The position numbers and the translations under genes were made by a program. A stretch of 64,000 nucleotides of DNA, taken from contig JAESUZ010003110.1 of NCBI GenBank assembly GCA_017311185.1, positions 662,888 through 726,887 on the forward strand, given 5' to 3'. This document shows positions 45,601 through 55,910 of the stretch, one piece after another. The stretch's first letter is position 1. Every line of letters begins with the position of its first letter. The DNA comes from Proteles cristata cristata (Eukaryota > Chordata > Mammalia > Carnivora > Hyaenidae). Under the pieces are notes generated by a model, which did not search any database, had not been told where the DNA came from, and was given only the letters and a program-made list of their open reading frames with translations.

Positions 45601-46670
45601 TTTTTTTTTTTTTTGGTATGTTTATTTTTTTTTTTATTTTTTTTATTTTTTACAAATAGTTTATTGTCAAATTAGTTTCCACATAACACCCAGTGCTCAT
45701 CCCCACAAGTGCCCTCCTCCATGCCCACCCCTCCTCCCCCCACATCCACCAGTCCTCAGTTTTTGTCAGCATTCAAGAGTCTCTCATGGTTTGCCTCTCC
45801 CCTTTCCCCCACCATTTCCGCCCTTCTTCTCCCCCTTGGTCCTCTGTTAAGCTCCTCCTAATCCTCCTATACGTGCACACATATGATATTTGTCTTTCTC
45901 TGCCTGACTTATTTCGCTCAGCATAACACCCTCAAGGTCCATCCATGTTGCTACACATGGCCAGATTTCATTGTTTCTCATTGCCATGTAGTATTCCATG
46001 GTATAGATAAACCACATCTTCTTGATCCATTCATCTGTTGATGGACACTTAGGCTCTTTCCATGTTTTAGCTATTGTGGAGAGTGCTGCTATGAACATTG
46101 GGGTACATGTGCTCCTATGCATCAGCATTTCTGTATCCCTTGGGTAAATTCCTAGCAGTGCTATTGCTGGGTCATAGGGGAGTTCTATTGTTAGTTTCCT
46201 GAGGAACCTCCACACTGTTTTCCAGAGGGGCTGTACCAGTTTACATTCCCACCAACAGTGTAGGAGGGTGCCCGTTTCTCCACATCCTCGCCAGCATCTA
46301 GAGTTCTCTGATTGGCTCATTTTAGCCACTCTGACTGGCGTGAGGTGGTATCTCAGTGTGGTTTTGATTTGTATTTCCCTGATGAGGAGGGATGCTGAGC
46401 ATCGTTTCATGTGTCTGTTGGCCATCTGGATGTCCTCTTTGGAGAAGTGTCTGTTCATATCTTCTGCCCATTTCTTCACTGGGTTGTTTGTTTTTCGGGC
46501 GTGTAGTTTGGTGAGTTCCTTGTAGATTCTGGATATCAACCCTTTATCTGATATGTCATTTGCAACTATCTTTTCCCATTCCGTTGGTTGCCTATTAATT
46601 TTCTGGGTTGTTTCCTTGGCTGTGCAGAAGCTTTTAATCTTGAGGAGGTCCCAACAGTTTATTTTTGCTA
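45601..46670 (-). mobile_element. 5'-truncated L1 with intact ORF2 C-terminus
   Basis: The minus strand encodes about 275 residues of the L1 ORF2 C-terminal region ending in a stop at 45847-45849, with typical phrases such as [38 protein letters not shown] and [20 protein letters not shown]. Then a 3'UTR of about 200 bases and an A-rich 3' end (T-runs on plus, 45601-45655). TSD AAAAGAATTTTTT at 46671-46683 and starting at 45594. The frame holds no stop, so the insertion is young. Too short to move on its own. Confidence 0.95.
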
Positions 46671-47548
46671 AAAAGAATTTTTTAAATAATAATAATAAAA
46701 GGCCTAAACTCCTTGGCATGGCCTTTAAGACCTTTACAAGTTGGCACTGTTCTGCCTTAGGGAACTTGTCAAGCCACCATGGCTTTGGACAGGCTGTGCT
46801 TTCTGTCTGAGGCAGCCTTCCCTGTCCATCTGGACCAGAATCACGCACCCTTCAAAGTTTAATTCCAAGGTCACCCATGGTCAGGATGGCTCAAGAATTG
46901 GAGCAAAGCCGCTCTGAACCGGCCCACCACTGGCGGCCAGAGGGGTAGCCAGATCTAGGAGGTTAGTGCCAGGCAGAGGGCTCCCAGGGCCCCCTCCCTC
47001 CCTCCCGTCACTAACGGGGTACATGTGGGGACAGTTGCCTTCAGTACTCAGTCTGCGTGGTGCTAACTTTATAGCCAGGCTGATGTGACTCCAACCTTTG
47101 AACGAACCTGTTTAGTCTGGATCCGAGTTGTTGGTAATGAAATGAAATCACGTTCCCAAGTCTCCTGGGGCCCCTCTGTGCACCCAGCGCCTATTAGCAG
47201 ACTTTGCCCTTTGGCATCAGGCTCCCGAAGCCACCGGGATGAGGGACCTGTGGCTTTAAGATGCAGGCCCTGCACAGCCTAGCATTTTGCCTGGGTCTCC
47301 TCTCTCCCGTTTGTTGTCCAAGCTCTTATCTATCCGTTTTCCTTCTTCCTCTGTTGTCTCACTTTTCTGTCTCCACACGATCTTGAGAAGCAAGCCAAAG
47401 TCAGGCTGACATTTTGGCCCAGTCTCCCCAAGGAGCTCAGATCTGAGGTCTTCATTCCTGGAAAGAAAGCTAATGCGTGTGTGCCTGCGCTGGTTTGGGA
47501 GAGGCTTAGAGAAGCATGCTGTGAGAACATCTAAAGCAGGAAATAAAT

Positions 47549-47574
47549 CGGTCAGTCGGTCAGTCAGTCAGTCC
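47549..47574. repeat. (GTCA)n/(GTCG)n simple repeat
   Basis: CGGTCAGTCGGTCAGTCAGT then CAGTCC: six tetranucleotide units. Confidence 0.9.
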
Positions 47575-47599
47575 TGGGCGCCCTGGAGTAACTGTGCTG

Positions 47600-47760
47600 A
47601 GTGATTTTTCATACTTTTTCTCATTTAACATTTTAGGCATGACTGCTACCTGTCCCTTTTAAACACGGTTCTTATACCCATTTGCAAATGCGAAAATTTA
47701 GGCTCAAAGAGTTACAAAAGAGACCCAAGGTCAAAGCGCTAATGAAGAGGGCTGGTGTTC
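47600..47760 (-). repeat. MIR-like remnant
   Basis: CTTATACCCATTTGCAAATG, CGAAAATTTAGGCTCAAAGA and GACCCAAGGTCAAAGCGCTA follow the reverse-strand MIR order. Confidence 0.5.
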
Positions 47761-48024
47761 CAGACTTCTGCTCTTACTATGCAGGAAATCCGGAATAAGT
47801 CACTTTCCATGTCTGTGTCTCAGTTAAATTGCATCCGTGCCAGGGAAGTGAGGAGCCGACTCCTACCCGTGTACAAGATGAAAAGGGATCCCGCGCGGCT
47901 GAGCTGGATACAGAAGGCGATGCGTTATGTAAGTTAGTAATATTCCTTATGGAATCTGAAACCCCGTGAGATCTGGGAGAGAACAGAATAACACAAGACA
48001 CGGAGAATGGTATATTTTCCTCAT

Positions 48025-48230
48025 TAAATATTTTTTTAATGTTTATTTATTTTTGAGTGAGAAAGCGCCATCAGGAGAGAGGCAGAGAGAGGGAAACACG
48101 GAATCCGAAGCAGCCTCCAGGCTCTGACCCGTCAGCACAGAGCCTGACCTGGGGATTGAACTCACCAACCACAAGATCATGACCTGAGCCGCAGCCAGAC
48201 GCTTAACCAACTGAGCCACCCTGGTGCCCT
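48025..48230 (-). mobile_element. Can-SINE, minus
   Basis: ATGTTTATTTATTTTTGAGT at the tail, GGGGATTGAACTCACCAACC, end GAGCCACCCTGGTGCCC. TTTTCCTCATT / GTTCCTCGTTTT may be a worn TSD. Confidence 0.9.
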
Positions 48231-48643
48231 TGTTCCTCGTTTTGATTGGAGACTGTATCTTTTATTCTGAGAGGTTCTCATCCTTTACAAGCCCGGCTCT
48301 TTGGAGAGACTGTGGAACTTGTCACTTTTTCCAAAGATGGTTTTATTTGAGCCTTCAAGATTCTGTCATAGGCGCCTAGGCAGGGGACAGTGGCGATGGA
48401 TGGGTAGTGGGGATAAGGTTTGGGCAGCAGTCGGGAGGTGGGGATGGTAGCCCACAAGCCTTCCTCCTTCAGGAGCTATCCCCCCAGTTTATCAGATTGT
48501 GCAAATTACACATCATTTGCATAAAAATCTAGTAAGATGTGAGCTGTGGTTAACTGCTCATCATAAACTTTTGCTGTCATGTAAATGTGTCTAAGCATTT
48601 ATACTTTGGCACTTTCTTTCTGTATTTTAGAGTCCTGTGTGCT
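48231..48643. other. Unique flank sequence
   Basis: About 410 bases between two SINEs. AT-rich words at 48490-48600 (ATTTGCATAAAAATCTAG includes an octamer-like core). No gene seen. Confidence 0.4.
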
Positions 48644-48661
48644 CTGGTTTTCGCAGACTTT

Positions 48662-48896
48662 TTTTTTTAATCTTTCTTTATCAGATTTTCTTTTTACTCT
48701 TTATTTATTTTTGAGAGAGAGAGAGAGAATGCAAGTGGGAGAGGAACAGAAAGAGGGAGAGACACAGAATCCAAAGCAGGCTCCAGGCTCCAAGCTGTCA
48801 GCACAGAGCCCGATGCGGGGCTTGAACTCAAGAACCAGAAGATCATGATCTGAGCTGAAGTCAGACACTTAAACCACCTGAGCCACCCAGGTGCCC
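48662..48896 (-). mobile_element. Can-SINE, minus, with 18-bp TSD
   Basis: TSD CTGGTTTTCGCAGACTTT (48644-48661) / CTGGTGTTTGCAGACTTT (48897-48914), two mismatches. Body from TTTATTTATTTTTGAGAGAG to GAGCCACCCAGGTGCC. Confidence 0.94.
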
Positions 48897-48914
48897 CTGG
48901 TGTTTGCAGACTTT

Positions 48915-50008
48915 GCCAGCCCTACATGCTTTGCCTCAAATGCCTCCATATACAACAGCCCTGGGCAGGATGTACAAGGCTTTATGCTTTCTTCAGTTTT
49001 TGACGTTGAAATTTGGAGTTTTGGCCAGGCAAATCTGAGTTGAAATCCTGTCTCTGACACTTAGTAGCTGTGTCCAGGGCAAATTGTTTAAGCCTCATCT
49101 CATGTGTGAAATGGAGAGGGTAATGTGTATGTGTGGCTACATTTCAACACTGGCATGATTTTTAATACAATGTATAAGGTGCCTAGTCTGTGTCTGTAGT
49201 GTATGTAGTAGGTGCTCAATAACTGTAGCTGTTTTTTTTTTTTTATCATAGTTCCCCACCACCACCACAACTTAGTTGGACTCATGGAGATGGCTCCCTG
49301 CATGGTGATGGCCTTTTTGACAGTGTCTTTGTGAGAAAGGGGAATGGGCTGCAGATCTCCTCATAATCATCTCTCGAGCGGCTAAGAAGAGGGTTCTGAT
49401 GGAAGTGCAGGTCGTGGACAGAAGAGAACCAGGTTGCTGCTTAACCTCAAGGCCCTCAGCTCCCTCTCCCCTCCGGCTCCCCCAAATCCCTGCATTCCAT
49501 GGAGGGCCAGGCTGAGACCCAGAGCCACAGGCTCAAGGGCCCCCAAGTTCAGCCGCCAAGTGCAATTCCAGGGCCCCTCGCAATCATCCCCTCCTGGAAT
49601 GGGGCCCTGCCATGTTCGCCCTGCCCCAGATGCTGGGCTTGGTAAGAGGAACCAAGACAGGGGCAGCAGAACAGGAGGAAACAAGGAAGCGGCGAGGTGG
49701 GGAGTGAACCAGACCAGGCCGAGCCAGAGAAAAGAATCCTGACTCCTCCCTGCCCGGGGAGAGAGCAATTCACAGCAGCCCCACCGGCAGGCCCTGGGGG
49801 TCATCACCCTGACCTACCTCCCTGGGCCAGGCTGAAGCCCAGGCTGGGTAAAGAGCCCAGCCAGAAACTGTGGGGTGGGGGTGAGGGGAGGCCTCATCCT
49901 CCCCACCCCCCAACTATTCTAGAATCACCTGAGTCATTAGTGGAAAATGCATGTTCCTGATCTCCAACCTGAAAGCTCCGCAATCACTGTTTCTAGGAGT
50001 GTGAGGCT
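48915..50008. other. Flank sequence with MIR and start of MER5
   Basis: MIR at 49010-49235; unique GC-rich sequence 49380-49910 with no recognisable gene; MER5-like DNA from about 49915. Confidence 0.45.
49010..49235 (+). repeat. MIR remnant
   Basis: TCTGACACTTAGTAGCTGTG, CCTCATCTCATGTGTGAAAT and GTAGTAGGTGCTCAATAACT span most of MIR in order. Confidence 0.65.
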
Positions 50009-50260
50009 CAGGAACCTGTATTTTGTTGTTGTTGTTAATTTATTTTTGAGAGAGAGAGAGAGCATGAGCAGGGGAAGTGCAGGGGAGAGGGAGCGACAGA
50101 GAATCCTAAGCAGATTCCATGCTGGATCCCACAAACCTTGAGATCATGACCCGAGCCGAAATCAAGAGTCGAACACTTAACCCGCTAAGCCACCGAGGGG
50201 CCCCAGGAACCTGGGTATTTTAAACAAATTTCCCGGAAATGTTCGACGGTTGAGAACCGG
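49915..50260. mobile_element. MER5-like DNA transposon remnant, interrupted by a SINE
   Basis: AATCACCTGAGTCATTAGTG, ATCTCCAACCTGAAAGCTCC, GTGAGGCTCAGGAACCTG and, past the SINE, TTTTAAACAAATTTCCCGG and GGTTGAGAACCGG. Together they follow the MER5 (hAT, non-autonomous) consensus order. Confidence 0.6.
50025..50203 (-). mobile_element. Can-SINE, minus, internally shortened, inside a MER5 element
   Basis: TSD CAGGAACCTGTATTTT (50009-50024) / CAGGAACCTGGGTATTTT (50204-50221). The middle GTCAGCACAGAGCCCGA-type segment is missing (GATTCCATGCTGGATCCCAC). Head ends GCCACCGAGGGGCC. Confidence 0.9.
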
Positions 50261-50879
50261 AAGGTCTTTGAAAAGGATCTAGAAAAAAAAATTTCTGTGT
50301 TGGGTTGATTTTAACTGTACGCAAATTAGATTCAAGACAAGATTGGCCACAAACATTTTGGTTTGGCAGGTATGTATTGTGTACCTACTGTGTGCTAGGA
50401 ATTCATTCAGCCACCAAGCCACCTTGCAGTTTTGAGGGAAAGCTACTGAGTAAAGAGCTTGGAGCACGCGTGTCCAACGTGTCAAGGTGTCCACGGGCTG
50501 GAATCTGGAACCGGGAAGGAGGAGCCTGGAGTGGAACAGAGAAGCCTAGGCATCTTTTCATTTTTAAGGTCAAGTATTGTCGATAGAAGGCAGACTATAG
50601 CCTAGCGTCCGTTTCTCTTACACCGAAATGCAGGGAAGCCTCCCCTTCCCTTGGACATTATCCTTCCTGGAGATGATAAAAGGAGATGCAGAGTTGGTTC
50701 CCTTCTATTTGCTCATCTGAAACTTGGGCTCCGTGTGGCTGTGCGCGCCTCGTCTTCGCCAAAGTAAAGGAACTTTCTGCTTTAGTCTTCTCCCGCAAAA
50801 CCAGCAGTGAGTCAAAATAAACAACCCTTGGAATCCAAACGCTGGCTCCGCCTACGAAAGGCAAAATATTTCTCCTCTG

Positions 50880-51300
50880 GGTTGACGGAGGCCCGCAGGG
50901 TGCAGGACAGGCTGTGTGCCACGTTGAGCGCGCGCCCACCTGCGCACAGGGCGGGCAGCGACCGGGCGGGGCCGTCCCGGTGCAGAGGCGCTGGCTGCGG
51001 GCGGGGGTGGGGGTGCATTGGGAGGTCTTCGCCAAGGATGCTTTTTAAAAGTCTGGTAAAGTGGAGTTGACTTCGTGTGGCTCGCAGGCCTTGAACCGCT
51101 AGCGGGCCCCTCCGCCCCCTCGCGGTGTCAGCTCTCCCGCGGGGCCATGCGCGCCCGACCCGGGCGCCCCAGCCTCCGCGCGCGCCCCAGGGCCACCACC
51201 GCGGCCACTTCCTCCAGGCCCTGGTGACCTCTAGTGGTCGCCGCGTGGAAGTGACCCGGACGCGGGGCCGAGTGGGAAGTAAGGTCTGTCTCACACGTGC
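50880..51300. promoter_or_regulatory. CpG-rich island, possible promoter or enhancer
   Basis: Dense CpGs (GTTGAGCGCGCGCCCACCTG, GGGCGGGGCCGTCCCGG, CTCCGCGCGCGCCCCAGGG) about 20.5 kb upstream of the ZBTB16 promoter, with no repeat signature. It may be the promoter of an unannotated non-coding transcript or a CpG-rich boundary. No convincing coding exon is seen. Confidence 0.55.
51223..51240 (-). promoter_or_regulatory. CTCF-like motif, minus orientation
   Basis: The minus strand reads CGACCACTAGAGGTCACC, which fits the CTCF core YGRCCASYAGRKGGCRSY with one core mismatch (T for G). Confidence 0.55.
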
Positions 51301-51500
51301 GCGGTTCTCACCCGCCCCGTTTGCACATTAGGATAATCTGGAGCTTTTAAAAGACACCCCCCCCCCAACTCCGGGCCCCGTCCAGACCCCACCGCAGGCC
51401 AGTTAAGTCAAAAGCTCCCCCAGTGGGACGTTGGTATTTTGTTAAGCTCCCCAGGTAATTCTACCGGGCAGCGCGATGGACAGATCTTGGAGTAGAAAGC
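51300..51500 (+). mobile_element. MER5-like DNA transposon remnant
   Basis: GCGGTTCTCACCCGCC, ATAATCTGGAGCTTTTAAAA, TTGTTAAGCTCCCCAGGTAA and TTCTACCGGGCAGC match MER5 order. Confidence 0.6.
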
Positions 51501-51527
51501 AGGCATTTGCCCACCCCTAATGCTCCT

Positions 51528-51546
51528 GAGACAGTAGGTGGCGGTG
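51528..51546 (+). promoter_or_regulatory. CTCF-like motif, plus orientation
   Basis: GAGACAGTAGGTGGCGGTG contains a perfect AGRKGGC core (AGGTGGC) with the flanking SY and RSY positions correct; the left arm is weaker. Confidence 0.5.
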
Positions 51547-51910
51547 ATGTCAGTGTCTGAATAGGGCTGAGCATGTCTGTCCTCCTGTGTGCCCCAACCC
51601 AGTGTCTGGGCCTTTGGACCCACCGACAGCATGTGTTTGATGCTGTGTCTGCCCCAGTGTGGCTGCGGGGGGGGTCCTGAGCCTGAGTGGGTGGCTGCTT
51701 GGGGGAGGGCGTGGAGGGGGAGGGATTGGGGGGGAACTGTGCCCTCCGCACAGACTCAAGAAGCCAAGGGTCTTGTCAATATCTTGTGTCCTTAAGACTC
51801 CAAGCAGCTGGTTTTACAGCCTCTACCCCCTATTCCCATCTGCCCCACATTCTTTGTTCCCTGGAAGTTCTTGTTGTCTCACCCCAGCCCCTCTCAAGAA
51901 GAGTCTAGAG

Positions 51911-52128
51911 GGGCGCCTGGGTGGCTCAGTGGGCTGAGCGTCCGACTTCGGCTCGGGTCACGATCTCACAGTTCGTGGGTTCGAGCCCCGCATAGGGCTC
52001 TGTGCTGACAGCTAGCTCGGAGCCTGGAGCCTGCTTCGAATTCTGTGTCTCCCTCTCTCTCTGACCCTCCCCCTGCTCATGCTGTCTCTATCTCTCTCTC
52101 AGAAATAAATAAAATATTAAAAAAAAAA
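51911..52128 (+). mobile_element. Can-SINE, exact 15-bp TSD
   Basis: TSD AAGAAGAGTCTAGAG is exact at 51896-51910 and 52129-52143. Body near the young consensus (GACAGCTAGCTCGGAGCCTG; TGACCCTCCCCCTGCTCATG). Probably recent. Confidence 0.97.
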
Positions 52129-52145
52129 AAGAAGAGTCTAGAGGT

Positions 52146-52260
52146 TTTTTAAGTTTTTATTTCCTCATTTAAGTAATCTGTACACCCATCATGGGCCTCA
52201 AACTCAGGACCTCAAGATCAGGAGTCGCATGCTCTTCCGACGGAGCCATCCAGGTGCCCC
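52146..52260 (-). mobile_element. Short older carnivore SINE, minus
   Basis: TTTAAGTAATCTGTACACCC, GGGCCTCAAACTCAGGACCT, CAAGATCAGGAGTCGCATGC, end GAGCCATCCAGGTGCCCC. Same type as 17268-17396, opposite strand; a young SINE landed beside its tail. Confidence 0.85.
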
Positions 52261-52849
52261 AAGGAGAGTGCCAGCTTGCCCCTCAGCTCTGGGCAGCAGG
52301 CAGGACTGCTCAGTGCAGTACCCAAGGCTGCCTGGAGGGGCTGGGCGGGTTTCGTCAGGCTCAGGACTCCATCAGGCATCGATGAAATGGGTTGGAAGGG
52401 AAAAGAGCCGGAGCCAGCACAATTAAATTAATTTCCAGCAGCTGCGTGGGATTAAAATTACCCACTTCTCCCCAGTCTCTGTCTAATGTTCCTGAAAACA
52501 ATCTCCTGATCCTCTCCTTCTACATGTTTCTCTTCCCTCATGGTCACAGCTTTTGGTAAATTTATTCCCGATTGCTCTGCCTTTCCTCGCCCTCAGCTTG
52601 GCTGGGAGAGAGCACAGCCCTGGGGAGACGGACCCCATGTCCAAGCAGCCTGACCCTCCCCCTTCCAGACTCGCCGAGGGAGCTGAGCAGGGCCAACCTC
52701 AGGGAGCGGCATGGCCCTCGGCCGTGGGACGAGCTCAGGGTGCCTCAGCCCTCAGAGGGTCCCCAGGTGACCTGGAGCCTTGCACTCCCCACGCGGGTCC
52801 TCACAGGGGGCAGAGGAAAGGCAATACTGTAGGCTACAGTGAGCCCCAG

Positions 52850-53050
52850 ACTTAGGGACAAGGATGCAGGCTCAAAGCCTGTGCTTCCCGTAGCCAGCTT
52901 GTCTGTTCCCCGAGCCTTAGTCTTGCCTTCTGTGAAATGGGGAAGAGATGATCTCCCATCCAGGTTGTCATGAAGCCCAGATGAGATGATGTACAGAAAA
53001 AATACATTCACAACATACAGATGATGAGTAGACCCTGACCCATGCAAAGT
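52850..53050 (+). repeat. MIR-like remnant
   Basis: CCCCGAGCCTTAGTCTTGCC, TTCTGTGAAATGGGGAAGAG and GTTGTCATGAAGCCCAGATG fit plus MIR. Confidence 0.5.
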
Positions 53051-53069
53051 GATCGTCTCTAATGTTGAT

Positions 53070-53250
53070 GATGATGGTGACAGCTAGTATTGACTGAGTG
53101 CATGTCACAGGAGGAAGTACACGATGGTTTAAGCTTCCTTCACATGTTATGTAATCATCATTGCAATGCACTGAGGTGAATCTTTTTGCCATCCCCATTT
53201 ACGAGTGGGAACATGAGGTAGACAGATATCGGGGAATGTGTCCAAGGACA
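53070..53250 (-). repeat. MIR remnant
   Basis: CAGCTAGTATTGACTGAGTG, CATCCCCATTTACGAGTGGG and TGTCCAAGGACATCTGG fit reverse MIR. Confidence 0.55.
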
Positions 53251-53274
53251 TCTGGAAAGTAAAAAGTGAGCTCC

Positions 53275-53489
53275 GGGGGCACCTGGGTGGCTCAGTCAGT
53301 TGAGCATCCGACTTTGGCTCAGGTCATGGTCTTGCAGTTTGTGGGTTTGAGACCTGCATCAGGCCCCGTGCTGACCTGCAGAGCCTGCTTGGAACTCTCT
53401 CCGCCTCCCACCCACCCCTCCCCAACTTGTGCACCCATGCTCTCTCTCTTTCTCTCAATAAATTAATTTAAAAAAAAAAAAAAACAACA
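53275..53489 (+). mobile_element. Can-SINE
   Basis: Head GGGGGCACCTGGGTGGCTCA, full body, poly-A tail 53469-53484. TGAGCTCCGG before and TGAGCTCTGG after form a short imperfect TSD. Confidence 0.93.
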
Positions 53490-54449
53490 ACTGAGCTCTG
53501 GAGATCTGCTGCCGTGTACTCAGAGAATGTACCGTGGGGCTGTGTGCATACTAACTTAGGACACGCTTGTGTCCGTGGTGTGGGAACACATCTTTGCACA
53601 TTGTCACCATATCAGGCCCCACATGTCCCCTCCTGGAAGAGTTTTCCCAAAGGGGCCACCTCTTGGAGAAGCAAAAGAGAAATAAACTAGTCTCTGGAAG
53701 GAGTAGCGAATGCTAAAGGAAGGCAAGCTGGTGCCTCTGCGCAAAGGCAGAGGCTCCCAGGGAAGCAGCTGGCCCACACGGTGGGGTGGTCGGTCACCCA
53801 CACCTTTCAGAGAGGCCTGTGGGAACGGAACAGGCTTCCCATGACACTGCCCTCTCCCGGATCAGCCCCTTGCTTTCTGGGGTCCCTGGGGCCCAGCACT
53901 CGGAGCATGGGGGGCTGCTCTCTGGGCCGGAGTCAGCTCATCCCAAAGCCTCACCTGCCCACGAAGGCAGCAGGTCCGGTCCTTTCTGTGCTTTGTACGT
54001 AATTGACACTTAATGGAATTTAATTCTGAGTTCTCCTCCTCACTGGTCTGCTGAGGGGCCCTGGGGGTGGAGACTAAGCCTTGCATCTGCCCTTTCGTGG
54101 CCATATGACCGTGGCCACACCGTGGTCTGGTCTCCATCAGCTGTGACCCACCATGGTGGCTGCGGGGGGTCATTGCACCGTGACCCACCGGTGACAGTGT
54201 GTTATCACAGCAGAAGAAATGGGTGAATGAGGACAGGTGTCATCCTGGCTGTGATTTCAGGGTCAGAATAAGCATTTGGGGACAGTGCAGTGCGGTTGTG
54301 ACGTGGGGAGTGGGCCACTCTCCCGATGCCTCAAAGGGATGACAGGAGATGGCCAGGGCAAAGAAGAGGCATCGCCCAAGAGAACTGTGCCAGTCAGGGC
54401 TGCCCCCTGGCATGGCCCGGGCCTCATGCCAGCTCCTGGCCGAGAATCC

Positions 54450-54620
54450 CAGAGAGGCTAACTCATTTAGGCCTTGGCACAACCCTACCGGGGTGGATAC
54501 TCTTACCCCCATTTTACAGATGAAGACACTGAGCCGAGAAAATGGCACACAGCCAGCAACACTAGCATTTGGAACTGGGGGTCTAGGCCCAGTGGTCACT
54601 CTCCTAACCTTTACATCATA
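54450..54620 (-). repeat. MIR remnant
   Basis: CTTACCCCCATTTTACAGAT, GAAGACACTGAGCCGAGAAA and GGCACACAGCCAGCAACACT match reverse MIR closely. Confidence 0.7.
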
Positions 54621-55369
54621 CTGTTTTCCAAGGGGTGTCCCCAGGCAGGTCTAAAGAGTCACTTGGGAAAGGGTGGCCCACGAAGCCCTCTCCGGATCCT
54701 GCACTGGAACGCCGCCCAGACGGCCCCTGCTTCAGGGCAGGCCCTGGCAGGGCAGAGAGGGGAACCGTCACAGCTGGAGGGAGGGACCTGGCAGAGAACT
54801 TCTCTCTAGTTCGGATCTGCTGCCAGTCCACCCCCCCTCCCCCCCGCCACCTCCTTGCCCAGGCATGATGCTCGCACCTCCACAACCAGGCAATAAGTAG
54901 CGGGGAGGTGCTTTGTCCTTCGAGATGGCTTTCCCATCCTCCTGAGGTGTCACTTCCGGCTCCTGCGACCACCCCCCCTCTGCCCCCGCCCACCCTCCAC
55001 AGCGGGGGGGCTGGCAAAGCCTGGGCAGCAGAATGCCTGCTGATCACAGGGAGACACGGACGGACGCCAGCATAGGCAGTACTCGCCAATTACTGCTGAG
55101 AGCCAGACAGAGTGGTACCTGAATGCCCAGGGCGGGACTGGAGCAGAGGAGGAGGTGGCCCTTGGGTGGCAGAGCCGCGGCGGACCCAGAACGCAGGTGC
55201 ACGGTGGCGGGAGAGCCCAAGAGCTGCCCTCACCCCAGGCCTTGGGTGGGGGGTGGGGGGCGCCGGCTGGTGATGCCTCTCATCACAGAGGTAGAAAATA
55301 AGAAGGGGAAGGAAGAACGTGAAAACAACCCAAAAGAGAGCAGAGAGGAAGATGAGTGGAGAAGTCCTA

Positions 55370-55910
55370 GCTGATGCAAATATTGACATAACCATTACGA
55401 GTAAATAAAACTCCCATTTCTGTTATGCAAGTGCTATATTCTTTGAATACTTCTGTCTTGAGGAATTTTTTATTTCGCCATAGAAGAAAAATGTTTTCAT
55501 ATTCTCTCCTGCCGCTCAGACCCAGAACCCAGCAAGGCCTTGTGCCCCCGAGAGCCATAATATTATTTGTTAACATTTTTATGATGCCAAATGGTCTGTG
55601 GGAGAACGGGCGCCATTCTTTAGCTGGGAAACCATATGGCAGGACGAGTAATAAATAAGGTATTGTGATAGTTAATGAACCTAATTGCCAGCAAAGGCTT
55701 TAATACGGAGACTGTGCTGCTGAGAATTTAGCACCACATTAGGGATGCTGTGGAGCTCCCCTGACTTCTGAGGCTTAATTTAAGTTCTATATTGCAAACT
55801 CCAGAAAATAATTCCAAACCCTCCTGCTGGAAAAGCAACCTGCTGGTAGACTGTGATTATACCGAATTACTAAAATCGCAATCAATTTTATACACACAGT
55901 TAACCCTTGC
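55370..55910. promoter_or_regulatory. Candidate conserved non-coding enhancer
   Basis: A 540-base AT-rich island in GC-rich flank without repeat signatures, dense in homeodomain-type words: GCAAATATTGACATAACC, GATAGTTAATGAACCTAATT, GCTTAATTTAAG, CGAATTACTAAAATCG, TTTAACAT-type. It resembles deeply conserved developmental enhancers. Conservation could not be measured. Confidence 0.4.

Larger units (their letters stand above)
46684..48024. other. Flank sequence, no gene seen
   Basis: A (GTCA)n run at 47549-47574 and a MIR-like piece at 47600-47760. The rest is unassigned unique sequence. Confidence 0.4.
50222..51895. other. Flank sequence with CpG patch and CTCF-like motifs
   Basis: CpG-rich 50880-51300, a MER5-like piece 51300-51500 and CTCF-like motifs at 51223-51240 and 51528-51546, described separately. 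G-runs occur at 51665-51735. Open frames over the GC-rich part look like composition artefacts. Confidence 0.5.
52261..53274. other. Flank sequence with MIR remnants
   Basis: MIR-like pieces at 52850-53050 and 53070-53250. 52420-52520 is AT-richer (CAATTAAATTAATTTCCAGC; GGGATTAAAATTACCC) and might be regulatory. No gene seen. Confidence 0.4.

Noticed and set aside
50812..51294. 160-codon minus-strand ORF in the orphan CpG island
   Set aside because: Arg/Pro-rich composition expected from CpG-dense DNA, no domain and no splice context.
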